This document shows positions 15,890 through 22,168 of a stretch of DNA of 24,358 nucleotides, piece by piece. Made by a program: the position numbers and the translations under genes. Position 1 is the stretch's first letter. Every line of letters starts with the position of its first letter. Location: positions 1 through 24,358 of the IMG/VR virus record IMGVR_UViG_3300009172_000056; one strand, written 5' to 3'. The notes under the pieces were generated by a model. It ran no database searches and was not told the origin of the DNA. It worked only from the letters and a program-made list of their open reading frames with translations. The stretch comes from a virus.

Positions 15890-17065
15890 ATGACAAAAAC
15901 ACTCAATACAATACTCAAGGAGACAGGTAAGTCTTCTTTTTCGAACAAGGAAATCATGATCGTAGCTACAGCAAATGGCTTCGACCCCAAAGATGCCTAT
16001 AAGGAAATCAATAATTTACATCGTGTAAAGCGTGGTGTATACTCCTTTGAATTGCCTGCAGTAAGTGCTCCTGTAGCACCTCAGGTACCTCAAACAGCAA
16101 TGGCTAATATCGCCTTCAGGGGAGTAGCTTCAGTCTCTAATGATGAAGTCTACGTACCGGCTGTCGATCCTACTTACATCAAGTGGGGTGAGTACAACAC
16201 AATCATGAAAATCATAAAGTCAAATATGTTTTTCCCAACGTATATCGCTGGCCTTTCAGGCAACGGTAAGACAATGATGGTAGAACAGGCTTGTGCTAAA
16301 ACAAAGCGTGAATACGTACGAGTCCAAATCTCTCCTGAAACAGATGAAGATGATTTGATTGGTGGCTTTCGCTTAGTCAATGGTGAAACAGTTTTTCAAA
16401 AAGGACCAGTGGTAAAAGCTATGGAACGTGGTTGCATACTTTTGATTGACGAAATCGATCGTGCTACGAACAAGATCATGTGTCTCCAAGGAGTACTTGA
16501 AGGCAATCCTATTCTTTTGAAAAAGACAGGAGAGGTAGTAACACCTGCAGACGGGTTTAACGTAATCGCCACAGCCAATACTAAAGGCCGCGGCTCAGAC
16601 GACGGTAGATTTACCGCAGCATCAATCATTGACGAAGCATTCCTCGAAAGATTCGTGTGTGTAATTGATCAAGCTTTTCCTCAGCCAACAATTGAAAAGA
16701 AGATTGTCGAAAAGCATATGGCTAAGTTCGGTGTTGAAGATACTGAATTCGCTGAAAAGCTTATTGCATGGTCAAACGTTATCCGCAAAACCTTTGAGGC
16801 TGAAGGTGTGGAAGAAGTGGTTTCCACTCGCCGCCTTTGCCACATTGTGAAAAGCTTCTCAATCTTTGAAGATCGCATGAAGGCAATCAACATGTGCATC
16901 AGCCGATTCGATGAAGAAACACGTGTAGCATTCTTAGATCTTTATACTAAGATTGATGAAAGCCAACTTACCGAAAACGGTGAGATTGTACAAGACGACG
17001 CTGCCGCGTTAAACAACATCTTAAATGAATATAACAAAGAAGGCCACGAAGAAGACGTGCCTTAA
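15890..17065 (+). CDS. cobS: CobS-like MoxR-family AAA+ ATPase
   Basis: A 391-residue AAA+ protein. A short N-terminal helical domain (about 1-55) is followed by an Ala/Pro-rich linker. Walker A is GLSGNGKT at 121-128, Walker B is CILLIDEID around 182-190, sensor 1 is NVIATANTKG, and an arginine-finger-like EAFLERF follows. It matches phage CobS proteins common in marine T4-like phages and the ATPase subunit of aerobic cobalt chelatase. MoxR ATPases act with VWA partners, and the CobT-like gene immediately upstream supplies one. Each gene having its own sigma70-type promoter allows independent expression levels. The enzyme's target in infection is unknown to me. Confidence 0.9.
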   Translation: MTKTLNTILKETGKSSFSNKEIMIVATANGFDPKDAYKEINNLHRVKRGVYSFELPAVSAPVAPQVPQTAMANIAFRGVASVSNDEVYVPAVDPTYIKWGEYNTIMKIIKSNMFFPTYIAGLSGNGKTMMVEQACAKTKREYVRVQISPETDEDDLIGGFRLVNGETVFQKGPVVKAMERGCILLIDEIDRATNKIMCLQGVLEGNPILLKKTGEVVTPADGFNVIATANTKGRGSDDGRFTAASIIDEAFLERFVCVIDQAFPQPTIEKKIVEKHMAKFGVEDTEFAEKLIAWSNVIRKTFEAEGVEEVVSTRRLCHIVKSFSIFEDRMKAINMCISRFDEETRVAFLDLYTKIDESQLTENGEIVQDDAAALNNILNEYNKEGHEEDVP

Positions 17066-17072
17066 TAACAAT

Positions 17073-17151
17073 TTGCGGTGGAGATCGCAAGTCATAACCT
17101 AACCTAAAGTCCTACCGTTGAGCGTCATAACTTAACGGTAGGCAACTTTTT
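17073..17151 (+). terminator. Terminator and repeated motif after cobS
   Basis: CCTACCGTT at 17111-17119 pairs perfectly with AACGGTAGG at 17134-17142 (9 bp, 14-base loop) and CAACTTTTT follows, a credible terminator. Upstream, TTGCG (17073-17077) can pair with CGCAA (17086-17090). A 13-base motif GTCATAAC(C/T)TAAC occurs at 17091 and again at 17124 inside the loop and right arm, so the spacer may hold a structured RNA or a duplicated terminator remnant. Confidence 0.6.
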
Positions 17152-17168
17152 ATAGAACAGAAAACAAT

Positions 17169-17336
17169 ATGAGCAAAACATCAAAACCAGGCGCAGACCT
17201 ACGGGCACCAAATCCATCTAAAAGAAAACTACTAGGACGTTCAAGTGGAAATATGGTATTCAACGAAACAGTTCAAAGAATGGTAACTCCTAAAATGGAT
17301 AAAGCCATTAAGAACAATAGAGAAAAAAGAAAGTAA
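17169..17336 (+). CDS. Small basic hypothetical protein
   Basis: A 55-residue, Lys/Arg-rich protein beginning MSKTSKPGADLRAPN and ending NNREKRK; I recognise no family. It has no membrane segment or cysteine pair. The ATG lies after the cobS terminator without an obvious promoter or strong ribosome binding site (GAACAG nearby). Its TAA overlaps the next ATG by one base (TAATG), which supports it as a real, co-translated gene. High charge suggests nucleic-acid or virion association, but that is speculation. Confidence 0.6.
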   Translation: MSKTSKPGADLRAPNPSKRKLLGRSSGNMVFNETVQRMVTPKMDKAIKNNREKRK

Positions 17337-17698
17337 TGACAGAAGACCAATTAAAGGAATGGGAAATAAAGGCAAAGTTTGCTAAGAAAAAATCAGCAAG
17401 TGGTGGTATAAAGTTTGATGACGATAAACCAGATTATAGCCTATTGCCGCCTAATGCTTTAGAAGATGTTGTTAAAGTATTAACCATTGGCGCAAAAAAG
17501 TATGATAGACACAATTGGAAAAAGCTTGATAATATTAACGATCGTTATTTTGCTGCAGCGCAACGCCACCTTTGGGCCTTACAAAAAGGCGAAACTTTCG
17601 ACGACGAAACCGGCATTCATCATGGAGCTCACGCAATATGCTGTATGATGTTTTTAGTTGAATATAACTATTTACAAAACACTAAACACAAGGTATAA
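17336..17698 (+). CDS. DUF5664-type nucleotide pyrophosphohydrolase (MazG/MazZ-like)
   Basis: A 120-residue protein with the DUF5664 signature: GGIKFDDDKPDYSLLPPNALEDVVKVLTIGAKKY, then NWKK, RYFAAAQRHLWALQKGE and a final DDETGIHHGAHAICCMMFLVEY. This small all-alpha family, related to MazG, includes phage dATP/dGTP diphosphohydrolases that adjust the nucleotide pool; in some phages it supports base-modified genomes. No PurZ or modified-base synthesis gene is visible in this window, so general pool cleaning is as likely. It is coupled to the small basic gene by a TAATG overlap, and the sliding clamp promoter lies inside its last codons. Confidence 0.8.
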   Translation: MTEDQLKEWEIKAKFAKKKSASGGIKFDDDKPDYSLLPPNALEDVVKVLTIGAKKYDRHNWKKLDNINDRYFAAAQRHLWALQKGETFDDETGIHHGAHAICCMMFLVEYNYLQNTKHKV

Positions 17699-17699
17699 T
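17671..17699 (+). promoter_or_regulatory. Promoter for gene 45, embedded in the preceding gene's end
   Basis: TTTACA at 17671-17676, a 17-base spacer ending AAGG and TATAAT at 17694-17699. The ATG of gene 45 follows after 8 bases (ACTATATT), leaving at most a 1-2 base leader. The promoter overlaps the stop codon of the pyrophosphohydrolase gene. Confidence 0.82.
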
Positions 17700-17707
17700 A
17701 CTATATT

Positions 17708-18391
17708 ATGAAAATCAGTAAAGAAACCCTCGATGTCCTGAAAAACTTTTCAGTCGTCAATCCTAATCTTGTTATCAAAGAAGGTAACAAGTTGTCAACC
17801 ATCGCTGAAGCAAAAAACATTATGGCATCAGCGAATGTTCCTGAAACGTTTCCAAAAGAAGTTGGAATTTATGATTTGAATGAGTTTCTTTCAGCTCTAT
17901 CATTAATCAGTGATCCTGAATTTGAATTTGGTGAAGATTCAGTTGTCATTAAATCGCCTACTGCATCTATTACGTATCGTTATGCAGATACGAGTATTTT
18001 AACGGCACCACAAAAAGAGGTAACTATGCCTGATGCTGATGTCAACGTTGATCTTTCGGCTGATGACATTGCACATATCCGTAGAGCAGGTGGTGCACTA
18101 GGCCACTCTGTGGTTTCAATCGTTTCTAAAGAGGGTGATGATAAAGTCTTTTTGCAAGTAAAAGATCCTAATAATTCTTCTGCGAATGTATTCGAACTTG
18201 AAGTAGGCAGCGCTTATAGTACTACAGTCGACTTTGATCTGCAGTTTCTTATTAGTAACTTAACACTTATTCCTGGTGACTATAAAGTCTCAGTAAGTTC
18301 TAAGCTAATTTCCCATTGGGAATGTATAAATAACAACTCGGTGGAGTATTGGATCGCACTAGAAAAAAGCTCTACCTTTAATGATGGATAA
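17708..18391 (+). CDS. 45: Sliding clamp gp45
   Basis: At 227 residues this equals T4 gp45 (228), the trimeric ring that tethers DNA polymerase and also activates late transcription with gp55 and gp33. Similarity to remembered T4 sequence is clear at the N-terminus MKISKETLDVLKNFSVVNPN (T4 MKLSKDTTALLKNFATINSG), in AIYDLNEFLSALSLISD-type IYDLNEFLSALSLI, and in SNLTLIPGDYKVSVSSK (T4 MANMKMQPGNYKLLLWAK) and EYWIALEKSSTF. It lacks a ribosome binding site and has a promoter 8 bases before the ATG. A late-type box (18325) lies inside its 3' end. Confidence 0.96.
   Translation: MKISKETLDVLKNFSVVNPNLVIKEGNKLSTIAEAKNIMASANVPETFPKEVGIYDLNEFLSALSLISDPEFEFGEDSVVIKSPTASITYRYADTSILTAPQKEVTMPDADVNVDLSADDIAHIRRAGGALGHSVVSIVSKEGDDKVFLQVKDPNNSSANVFELEVGSAYSTTVDFDLQFLISNLTLIPGDYKVSVSSKLISHWECINNNSVEYWIALEKSSTFNDG
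18325..18332 (+). promoter_or_regulatory. Possible late promoter inside the end of gene 45
   Basis: A perfect TATAAATA lies in codons near the C-terminus of gp45, 62 bases before the next ATG. It is placed suitably to transcribe the following small gene late in infection. Because it encodes protein, chance cannot be excluded. Confidence 0.4.
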
Positions 18392-18394
18392 ATC

Positions 18395-18691
18395 ATGCCA
18401 AATAGACCTAAAAAAAGTAAAAACATGAGTGAAGAAACACAAGAAACACAAGAAGTACAAGCACCTGAAGTAAACATTGGAGACTTTGGTGCGATTTTAC
18501 AAATCATCGATGTTGCATCTACCCGCGGCGCGTTTAAAGGAGCTGAACTTAGCTCTGTTGGCGCAGTACGCGATCGTGTAGCAGCTTTCGTTGATTTCTA
18601 TACGCCGAAAGAAGAAAAAGCCGGCGAGGAAGATGCCGCAAATGAAGCAACTACTGATGGCGCAGAAGTGACTGAGGAAACCTCTGAGTAG
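18395..18691 (+). CDS. Small conserved protein, possible virion-associated
   Basis: A 98-residue protein with a conserved-looking core DFGAILQIIDVASTRGAFKGAELSSVGAVRDRVAAFVDF and an acidic tail rich in Glu, Ala and Thr. I recall short T4-like cyanophage proteins with the same pattern (L-x-x-I-x-x-ATxRGAFxxxELxxVGxxxDxxxxF), some annotated as virion proteins; the function is not known to me. The start at 18395 has GGATAA in front. An in-frame ATG at 18425 (MSEETQ) is a possible alternative, since the first 10 residues are basic and unlike the rest. It separates genes 45 and 44, which are adjacent in T4. A weak hairpin (CGAC/GTCG at 18702-18717) follows. Confidence 0.72.
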   Translation: MPNRPKKSKNMSEETQETQEVQAPEVNIGDFGAILQIIDVASTRGAFKGAELSSVGAVRDRVAAFVDFYTPKEEKAGEEDAANEATTDGAEVTEETSE

Positions 18692-18747
18692 TTGAAAGCC
18701 ACGACCTGAGTATGTCGGTTTTGAAAAAAACTACTCAACACTTTTGA

Positions 18748-18776
18748 TTTACATACCTTTGATCTTAAGGTATAAT
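18748..18776 (+). promoter_or_regulatory. Promoter for genes 44/62
   Basis: TTTACA at 18748-18753, 17-base spacer ending TAAGG, TATAAT at 18771-18776, then TATATT and the ATG at 18783 (6-base gap). From the -10 to the ATG it is identical to the gene 43 promoter at 23389. The message would be leaderless. Confidence 0.88.
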
Positions 18777-18782
18777 TATATT

Positions 18783-19730
18783 ATGACAAAACAAAACGAA
18801 TTCTTGTGGGTCGAGAAGTATAGACCTCAAACTATTGAAGATTGTATTCTTCCAACAAGTCTAAAAAAGACTTTTCAAAAAGTTGTAGATACTGGTGAAA
18901 TGCACAATATGCTACTTACTGGCTCTGCAGGCTTAGGTAAAACAACTGTCGCTCGTGCCTTGTGTAATGAACTCGATTTAGATTGCTTACTTATTAACGC
19001 TTCTGAAGAAGGTAACATCGATACACTTCGTTCTAAAATTAAACAGTTTGCGTCTACGGTTTCTTTAAATGGTGGTAATTATAAAGTCGTTATCCTTGAC
19101 GAAGCTGATTACCTAAATGCCCAATCAACACAACCTGCGTTACGCGGCTTTATCGAAGAGTTTAGTTCTAATTGTAGATTTATACTTACATGTAATTTTA
19201 AGAATCGTATTATTGAACCTCTTCACTCTCGCTGTGCTGTAATCGAATTCAACACAACGAAAAAGCAGCTAGGTGAATTGTGCGCTTTGTTCATGAAAAG
19301 AATGCAAACTATTCTAGAAACTGAAGGTGTTGATTATAATAATAAGATACTCGCCGAATTGATCATGCGGTATGCACCAGATTGGCGCCGTGTAATTAAC
19401 GAGTGTCAACGTTATTCATCTTCAGGCGAAATCACTTCAGACGTATTGATTGGCTTGTCAGATCAAAACATTGCTTCACTAGTCACTTACTTAAAGAGTA
19501 AAGACTTCAAAAGTATGCGATCTTGGGTAACTAATAATGCAGACGTTGATTCATCTGTTATTTTCCGCAGAATTTACGATACGTTGTACGAGTTTGCAAG
19601 TCCGCATTCTATTCCTGCGATTATTCTTATCCTTGCTGATTACCAATATAAAGCGGCCTTTGTTGCTGATAAAGAACTCAACACTGTCGCGTGTCTAACT
19701 GAAATCATGGCATCATCAGAATGGAAGTAA
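18783..19730 (+). CDS. 44: Clamp loader large subunit gp44
   Basis: A 315-residue AAA+ clamp loader ATPase (T4 gp44 is 319). With gp62 it opens and loads the gp45 ring. The start MTKQNEFLWVEKYRP at 18783 is chosen because T4 and other homologues begin just before the EKYRP motif, and because the longer in-frame start at 18744 would lie upstream of most of the promoter. Walker A is GSAGLGKTT at 47-55, Walker B VVILDEAD at 102-109, sensor 1 ILTCNFKNRI, and the HSRC arginine finger near 157-160. Its stop is overlapped by gene 62 (10 bases), so subunit production is coupled. Confidence 0.96.
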   Translation: MTKQNEFLWVEKYRPQTIEDCILPTSLKKTFQKVVDTGEMHNMLLTGSAGLGKTTVARALCNELDLDCLLINASEEGNIDTLRSKIKQFASTVSLNGGNYKVVILDEADYLNAQSTQPALRGFIEEFSSNCRFILTCNFKNRIIEPLHSRCAVIEFNTTKKQLGELCALFMKRMQTILETEGVDYNNKILAELIMRYAPDWRRVINECQRYSSSGEITSDVLIGLSDQNIASLVTYLKSKDFKSMRSWVTNNADVDSSVIFRRIYDTLYEFASPHSIPAIILILADYQYKAAFVADKELNTVACLTEIMASSEWK

Positions 19731-20155
19731 AAAAGCTAAGCCCATTCGATTTTATTAAATCGATCAACGAAGGTAATAAAGGTAAACACCTTTTGCGTGA
19801 TTGCACAGCAGACAACTCGCTAGAATCGTCGAATCCAGATTCGGCCGATAAACAGTATGTTCCATTCATCATTAATCGAGGGTTGTCATACTTTAAAGAC
19901 ACCGCTCTGTTCGCTAATGAAATGAATTTACACGCCAACTTACCTCATCGTATGCAATACGACTTCTATAAAAATATAGTTACTCACGGCCGCAGATTTT
20001 CTAAGTGGGGTAAAAAGGCTAAATCCAGTGAAGATATAAAAATGATTCAAAAAGCTTACAATTATTCTAAACAGAAAGCAGAAGCGGTGTATCCTATTAT
20101 GTCAAAATCACAAATAAAATCGTTACATGATATTTTTGATAAAGGAGGTAGATAA
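19721..20155 (+). CDS. 62: Clamp loader small subunit gp62
   Basis: A 144-residue protein in the gene 62 position; T4 gp62 is 187, so this is a short version. The conserved block PFIINRGLSYFKDTALFANEMNLHANLPHRMQYDFYKNIVTHGRRFSKWGKK (about residues 45-97) is the hallmark of this family, and the C-terminus ends DKGGR as in other family members. It contacts the gp44 ATPase ring and the clamp. The start codon lies inside the last codons of gene 44. Gene regA follows with its own late-type box. Confidence 0.93.
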   Translation: MEVKKLSPFDFIKSINEGNKGKHLLRDCTADNSLESSNPDSADKQYVPFIINRGLSYFKDTALFANEMNLHANLPHRMQYDFYKNIVTHGRRFSKWGKKAKSSEDIKMIQKAYNYSKQKAEAVYPIMSKSQIKSLHDIFDKGGR

Positions 20156-20173
20156 AGCGTAAGTTGCAATTAG

Positions 20174-20181
20174 TATAAATA
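20174..20181 (+). promoter_or_regulatory. Late-type promoter before regA
   Basis: A perfect TATAAATA lies 22 bases before the regA ATG. A leader of about 17 bases would include GGAA as a weak ribosome binding site. In T4, regA is expressed early and middle, so late transcription here would be an addition or a change. Confidence 0.6.
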
Positions 20182-20203
20182 ATTCTTTACAATGGAATAA
20201 ATT

Positions 20204-20626
20204 ATGCAAACGCAAACACCAGTTGAATGGACACCTTCAGATATGTTGGAGGTACTACTAAATGAGCCTGACGATTTTCTTAAAATTAAGGAAACTCTTA
20301 CTCGTATTGGAGTATCTTCTAAAAAAGATCATAACACTTTATTTCAAAGCTGTCATATTCTTCACAAGCAAGGTAGGTATTTTATAGTACACTTTAAAGA
20401 ACTTTTCATGCTTGACGGAAAACCTTCTAATTTTACTGAAGATGATATTTCGCGCAGAAACACTATAACAACTCTTTTATCTGATTGGGGATTATTAACC
20501 ATAGTCGATGTAGCACAGGCAGAACCAAAAACATCTTTACGTCAAATAAAAATTATTTCACACAAAGATAAACAAGAGTGGAGTTTAGAATCTAAATACT
20601 CAATTGGTAACGTTAAAAAGGCATAA
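20204..20626 (+). CDS. regA: Translational repressor RegA
   Basis: A 140-residue homologue of T4 RegA (122), which binds start-codon regions of early mRNAs, including 44, 45 and its own, and blocks ribosomes. Similarity is obvious: DFLKIKETLTRIGVSSKKDHNTLFQSCHILHKQGRYFIVHFKELFMLDGK aligns with T4 DFLKVKETLTRMGIANNKDKVLYQSCHILQKKGLYYIVHFKEMLRMDGR. The LLSDWGLLTIVD segment and the terminal YSIGN also match T4. About 15 extra residues are present at the N-terminus (MQTQTPVEWTPSDML). Its own start region, GGAATAAATTATG, is A/U-rich and a plausible autoregulatory site. Confidence 0.95.
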   Translation: MQTQTPVEWTPSDMLEVLLNEPDDFLKIKETLTRIGVSSKKDHNTLFQSCHILHKQGRYFIVHFKELFMLDGKPSNFTEDDISRRNTITTLLSDWGLLTIVDVAQAEPKTSLRQIKIISHKDKQEWSLESKYSIGNVKKA

Positions 20627-20629
20627 ACG

Positions 20630-20637
20630 TATAAATA
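20630..20637 (+). promoter_or_regulatory. Late promoter abutting the Ntn-hydrolase gene
   Basis: TATAAATA starts 4 bases after the regA stop and lies 7 bases from the ATG at 20645. No Shine-Dalgarno sequence is present, so the message would be leaderless or have only a base or two. Confidence 0.75.
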
Positions 20638-20644
20638 GATTTAT

Positions 20645-21577
20645 ATGTGTGTAGTAGCTGTAAAAAGGTTAAAAAACCATGGTTGGATCGGGATTAAAAA
20701 TCGCGATAGGAATTACCAAACTGAAGTTGACATTGTACAAAACAATCGCGAAGGAATACAGCGCTTATATATCGATGACAAATTGAGTCGTTGGACAGAA
20801 GGATTAAACGAGTATGGTGTCTGCGTTTTATCAGCATCTTTGTCAGTAAAGAGTGATGAAAAAGAAGGTGATAAAATTACTAACCAACGATCAGCTCGTA
20901 GGAATGCTGATGGTTATTATTCTCCTGACGGTAAAGCTATTCGTAAAGCGCTTTTAGAAAAAACTCCTGAAGCTGCAGCTAAAATTTTAATCGCTCATGA
21001 ACTTTCAGGATGTACTTATGTCTTCAATGAAAAAGATTGTTATTTAATTGAAGGAGGTTTTTTAGTACGTAAAGAAGATGCTACTAAAGACAACCCTCGA
21101 AAGTTTATTCACAAATTGGTTAAACTCAAAGATGATGAAATTTCCGTAAGAACAAATCATGGTGTACTAATTCCAGAACTTGGTTATATGGAAGATCCTG
21201 AAGATGATAAATTAAAATATGCTCGAAAAAGTTCTGAAATGCGTTATAAGTATGCAACAGAATTTATGAAGCCTGACTTTAAATTAGCAACAGACGCGAT
21301 TGACGCTTTAGCACAAACGCCAGATAAAGATATTTTCATGAATCCTATTCGTACAGGTGATACTAAAAAGGCTGAGATGGTTACAACAGGGCAATTACTT
21401 TTAACACCAAAAGATAGAACACTTCACTATAGACCAATTTATTCTTCAGTCGCATTTAAATACGATAAATTAAATGGGCCAGAAGCCAAAACCTTTTTTG
21501 AAATAATTTCATCGCGAAAGCTTTTATCGTTTAAAGAATATAACACATTCTCAAAAAGTGTAAGAGTAATCGTATAA
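20645..21577 (+). CDS. Ntn-hydrolase family enzyme (NRDE / C45 / choloylglycine-hydrolase-like)
   Basis: A 310-residue protein beginning MCVVAVKR, so removal of Met would expose a catalytic Cys, the mark of N-terminal-nucleophile hydrolases. NRDRNY with Asp21 and Arg22 stands at the spacing of the conserved Asp in penicillin-acylase/bile-salt-hydrolase relatives. WTEGLNEYGVCVLSASL (about 56-72) matches their GxNExGL motif, and SVRTNHGVLIPELGY (about 168-182) supplies a conserved Asn-His. Such enzymes cleave amide bonds of varied small molecules; here the substrate is unknown. It belongs to the accessory block between regA and 43, with a late promoter 7 bases before the ATG. A precise family cannot be fixed by eye; a class II glutaminase is less likely, lacking a partner domain. 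Confidence 0.72.
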   Translation: MCVVAVKRLKNHGWIGIKNRDRNYQTEVDIVQNNREGIQRLYIDDKLSRWTEGLNEYGVCVLSASLSVKSDEKEGDKITNQRSARRNADGYYSPDGKAIRKALLEKTPEAAAKILIAHELSGCTYVFNEKDCYLIEGGFLVRKEDATKDNPRKFIHKLVKLKDDEISVRTNHGVLIPELGYMEDPEDDKLKYARKSSEMRYKYATEFMKPDFKLATDAIDALAQTPDKDIFMNPIRTGDTKKAEMVTTGQLLLTPKDRTLHYRPIYSSVAFKYDKLNGPEAKTFFEIISSRKLLSFKEYNTFSKSVRVIV

Positions 21578-21580
21578 ATA
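21573..21580 (+). promoter_or_regulatory. Late promoter for hsp20
   Basis: TATAAATA overlaps the stop codon of the Ntn-hydrolase gene. Unlike other late boxes here it is 85 bases from its gene, giving the longest leader in the window. Confidence 0.7.
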
Positions 21581-21585
21581 AACTT

Positions 21586-21665
21586 TTAAGGTAACACGCT
21601 GTTACTTTGAATGAGATGCCTTCGGGGTCTTACAACACATAACCTGCCTAACGGAGGAAAACAAA
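21586..21665 (+). promoter_or_regulatory. Structured 5' leader of hsp20
   Basis: The leader contains hairpin GTAACA-CGC-TGTTAC (21591-21605). A second imperfect hairpin capped by UUCG follows (AGA at 21614-21616 and CC at 21619-21620, pairing with GG at 21625-21626 and TCT at 21628-21630). The strong ribosome binding site GGAGG is at 21653-21657, 8 bases before the ATG. Bacterial hsp20 leaders are often RNA thermometers, but no obvious anti-Shine-Dalgarno pairing was found by eye, so thermosensing is only a possibility. Confidence 0.45.
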
Positions 21666-22103
21666 ATGACAAATACATACACATGGCCAGGCCAATCCTG
21701 GACAATCGGTTTCGATACTATGTTTGATAGTATCGAAAAACTACAATCACAACAACAAGGTTATCCACCTCACAATGTTGTGAATCACGGCGAAGACAAA
21801 TACGAAATTGCTCTTGCTGTCGCGGGCTTCAACGAAAAAGATTTATTCGTTGAGCAAGAAGAAAACGTTCTCACAATCGCATCTAAGGATGTAGATCTGA
21901 ACGGTAATAAAGAATACATCCATAAGGGTATTGCAACACGCAAATTCAAAAGAAAATTCACATTAAGTGAATATGTTGAAGTTGAATCTGTTGCACTTGT
22001 TGATGGTATTCTATCTGTCTATCTGGTAAAAAATATTCCAGAAGAAAAGAAGCCTAAAACTTTCACGATTGGCGCTGAGACACCTCAGTTCCTTTCTGAA
22101 TAA
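21666..22103 (+). CDS. Small heat shock protein Hsp20 (alpha-crystallin)
   Basis: A 145-residue protein with a central alpha-crystallin domain: PPHNVVNHGEDKYEIALAVAGFNEKDLFVEQEENVLTIAS (about 35-74), then FKRKFTLSEYVEVESVALVDGILSVYLVKNIPEEKKPKTFTI. It lacks the exact C-terminal I-x-I motif but has FTIGAETP near the end. Such holdase chaperones keep unfolded proteins soluble. Phage versions are common in marine T4-like viruses and are thought to aid assembly or host stress survival. The gene has a late promoter, a long structured leader and the best ribosome binding site in the window, suggesting high late expression. A perfect 11-bp inverted repeat lies in codons 15-25. Confidence 0.93.
   Translation: MTNTYTWPGQSWTIGFDTMFDSIEKLQSQQQGYPPHNVVNHGEDKYEIALAVAGFNEKDLFVEQEENVLTIASKDVDLNGNKEYIHKGIATRKFKRKFTLSEYVEVESVALVDGILSVYLVKNIPEEKKPKTFTIGAETPQFLSE
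21710..21738 (+). repeat. Perfect inverted repeat inside hsp20
   Basis: TTTCGATACTA (21710-21720) is exactly complementary to TAGTATCGAAA (21728-21738) across a 7-base loop, in the codons just before the crystallin domain. Such a long perfect stem within coding sequence is unlikely by chance and could affect translation or mRNA stability, or bind a dimeric protein. Confidence 0.8.
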
Positions 22104-22117
22104 CAAAAAACAAACTA

Positions 22118-22149
22118 GACATGGCGTCGTGCATTCGCGGCGTCATGTC
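22118..22149 (+). other. Long 14-bp hairpin between hsp20 and the outer membrane gene
   Basis: The left arm GACATGGCGTCGTG (22118-22131) pairs along its whole length with the right arm at 22136-22149, with three G-U pairs and no mismatch, around a CATT loop. It is much more G+C-rich than its surroundings. No T-run follows, so it may be a rho-independent-like roadblock, an RNA stability element or a processing site rather than a standard terminator. Confidence 0.7.
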
Positions 22150-22168
22150 ATTTAATACATACAAAAAT

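Noticed and set aside
18744-18782. Longer start for gp44 at 18744
   Set aside because: The extra 13 codons span most of the TTTACA-17-TATAAT promoter and homologues begin near the 18783 ATG.
22121-22168. Longer start for the outer membrane protein at 22121
   Set aside because: It would begin inside the 14-bp hairpin and place 16 polar residues before an otherwise normal signal peptide.
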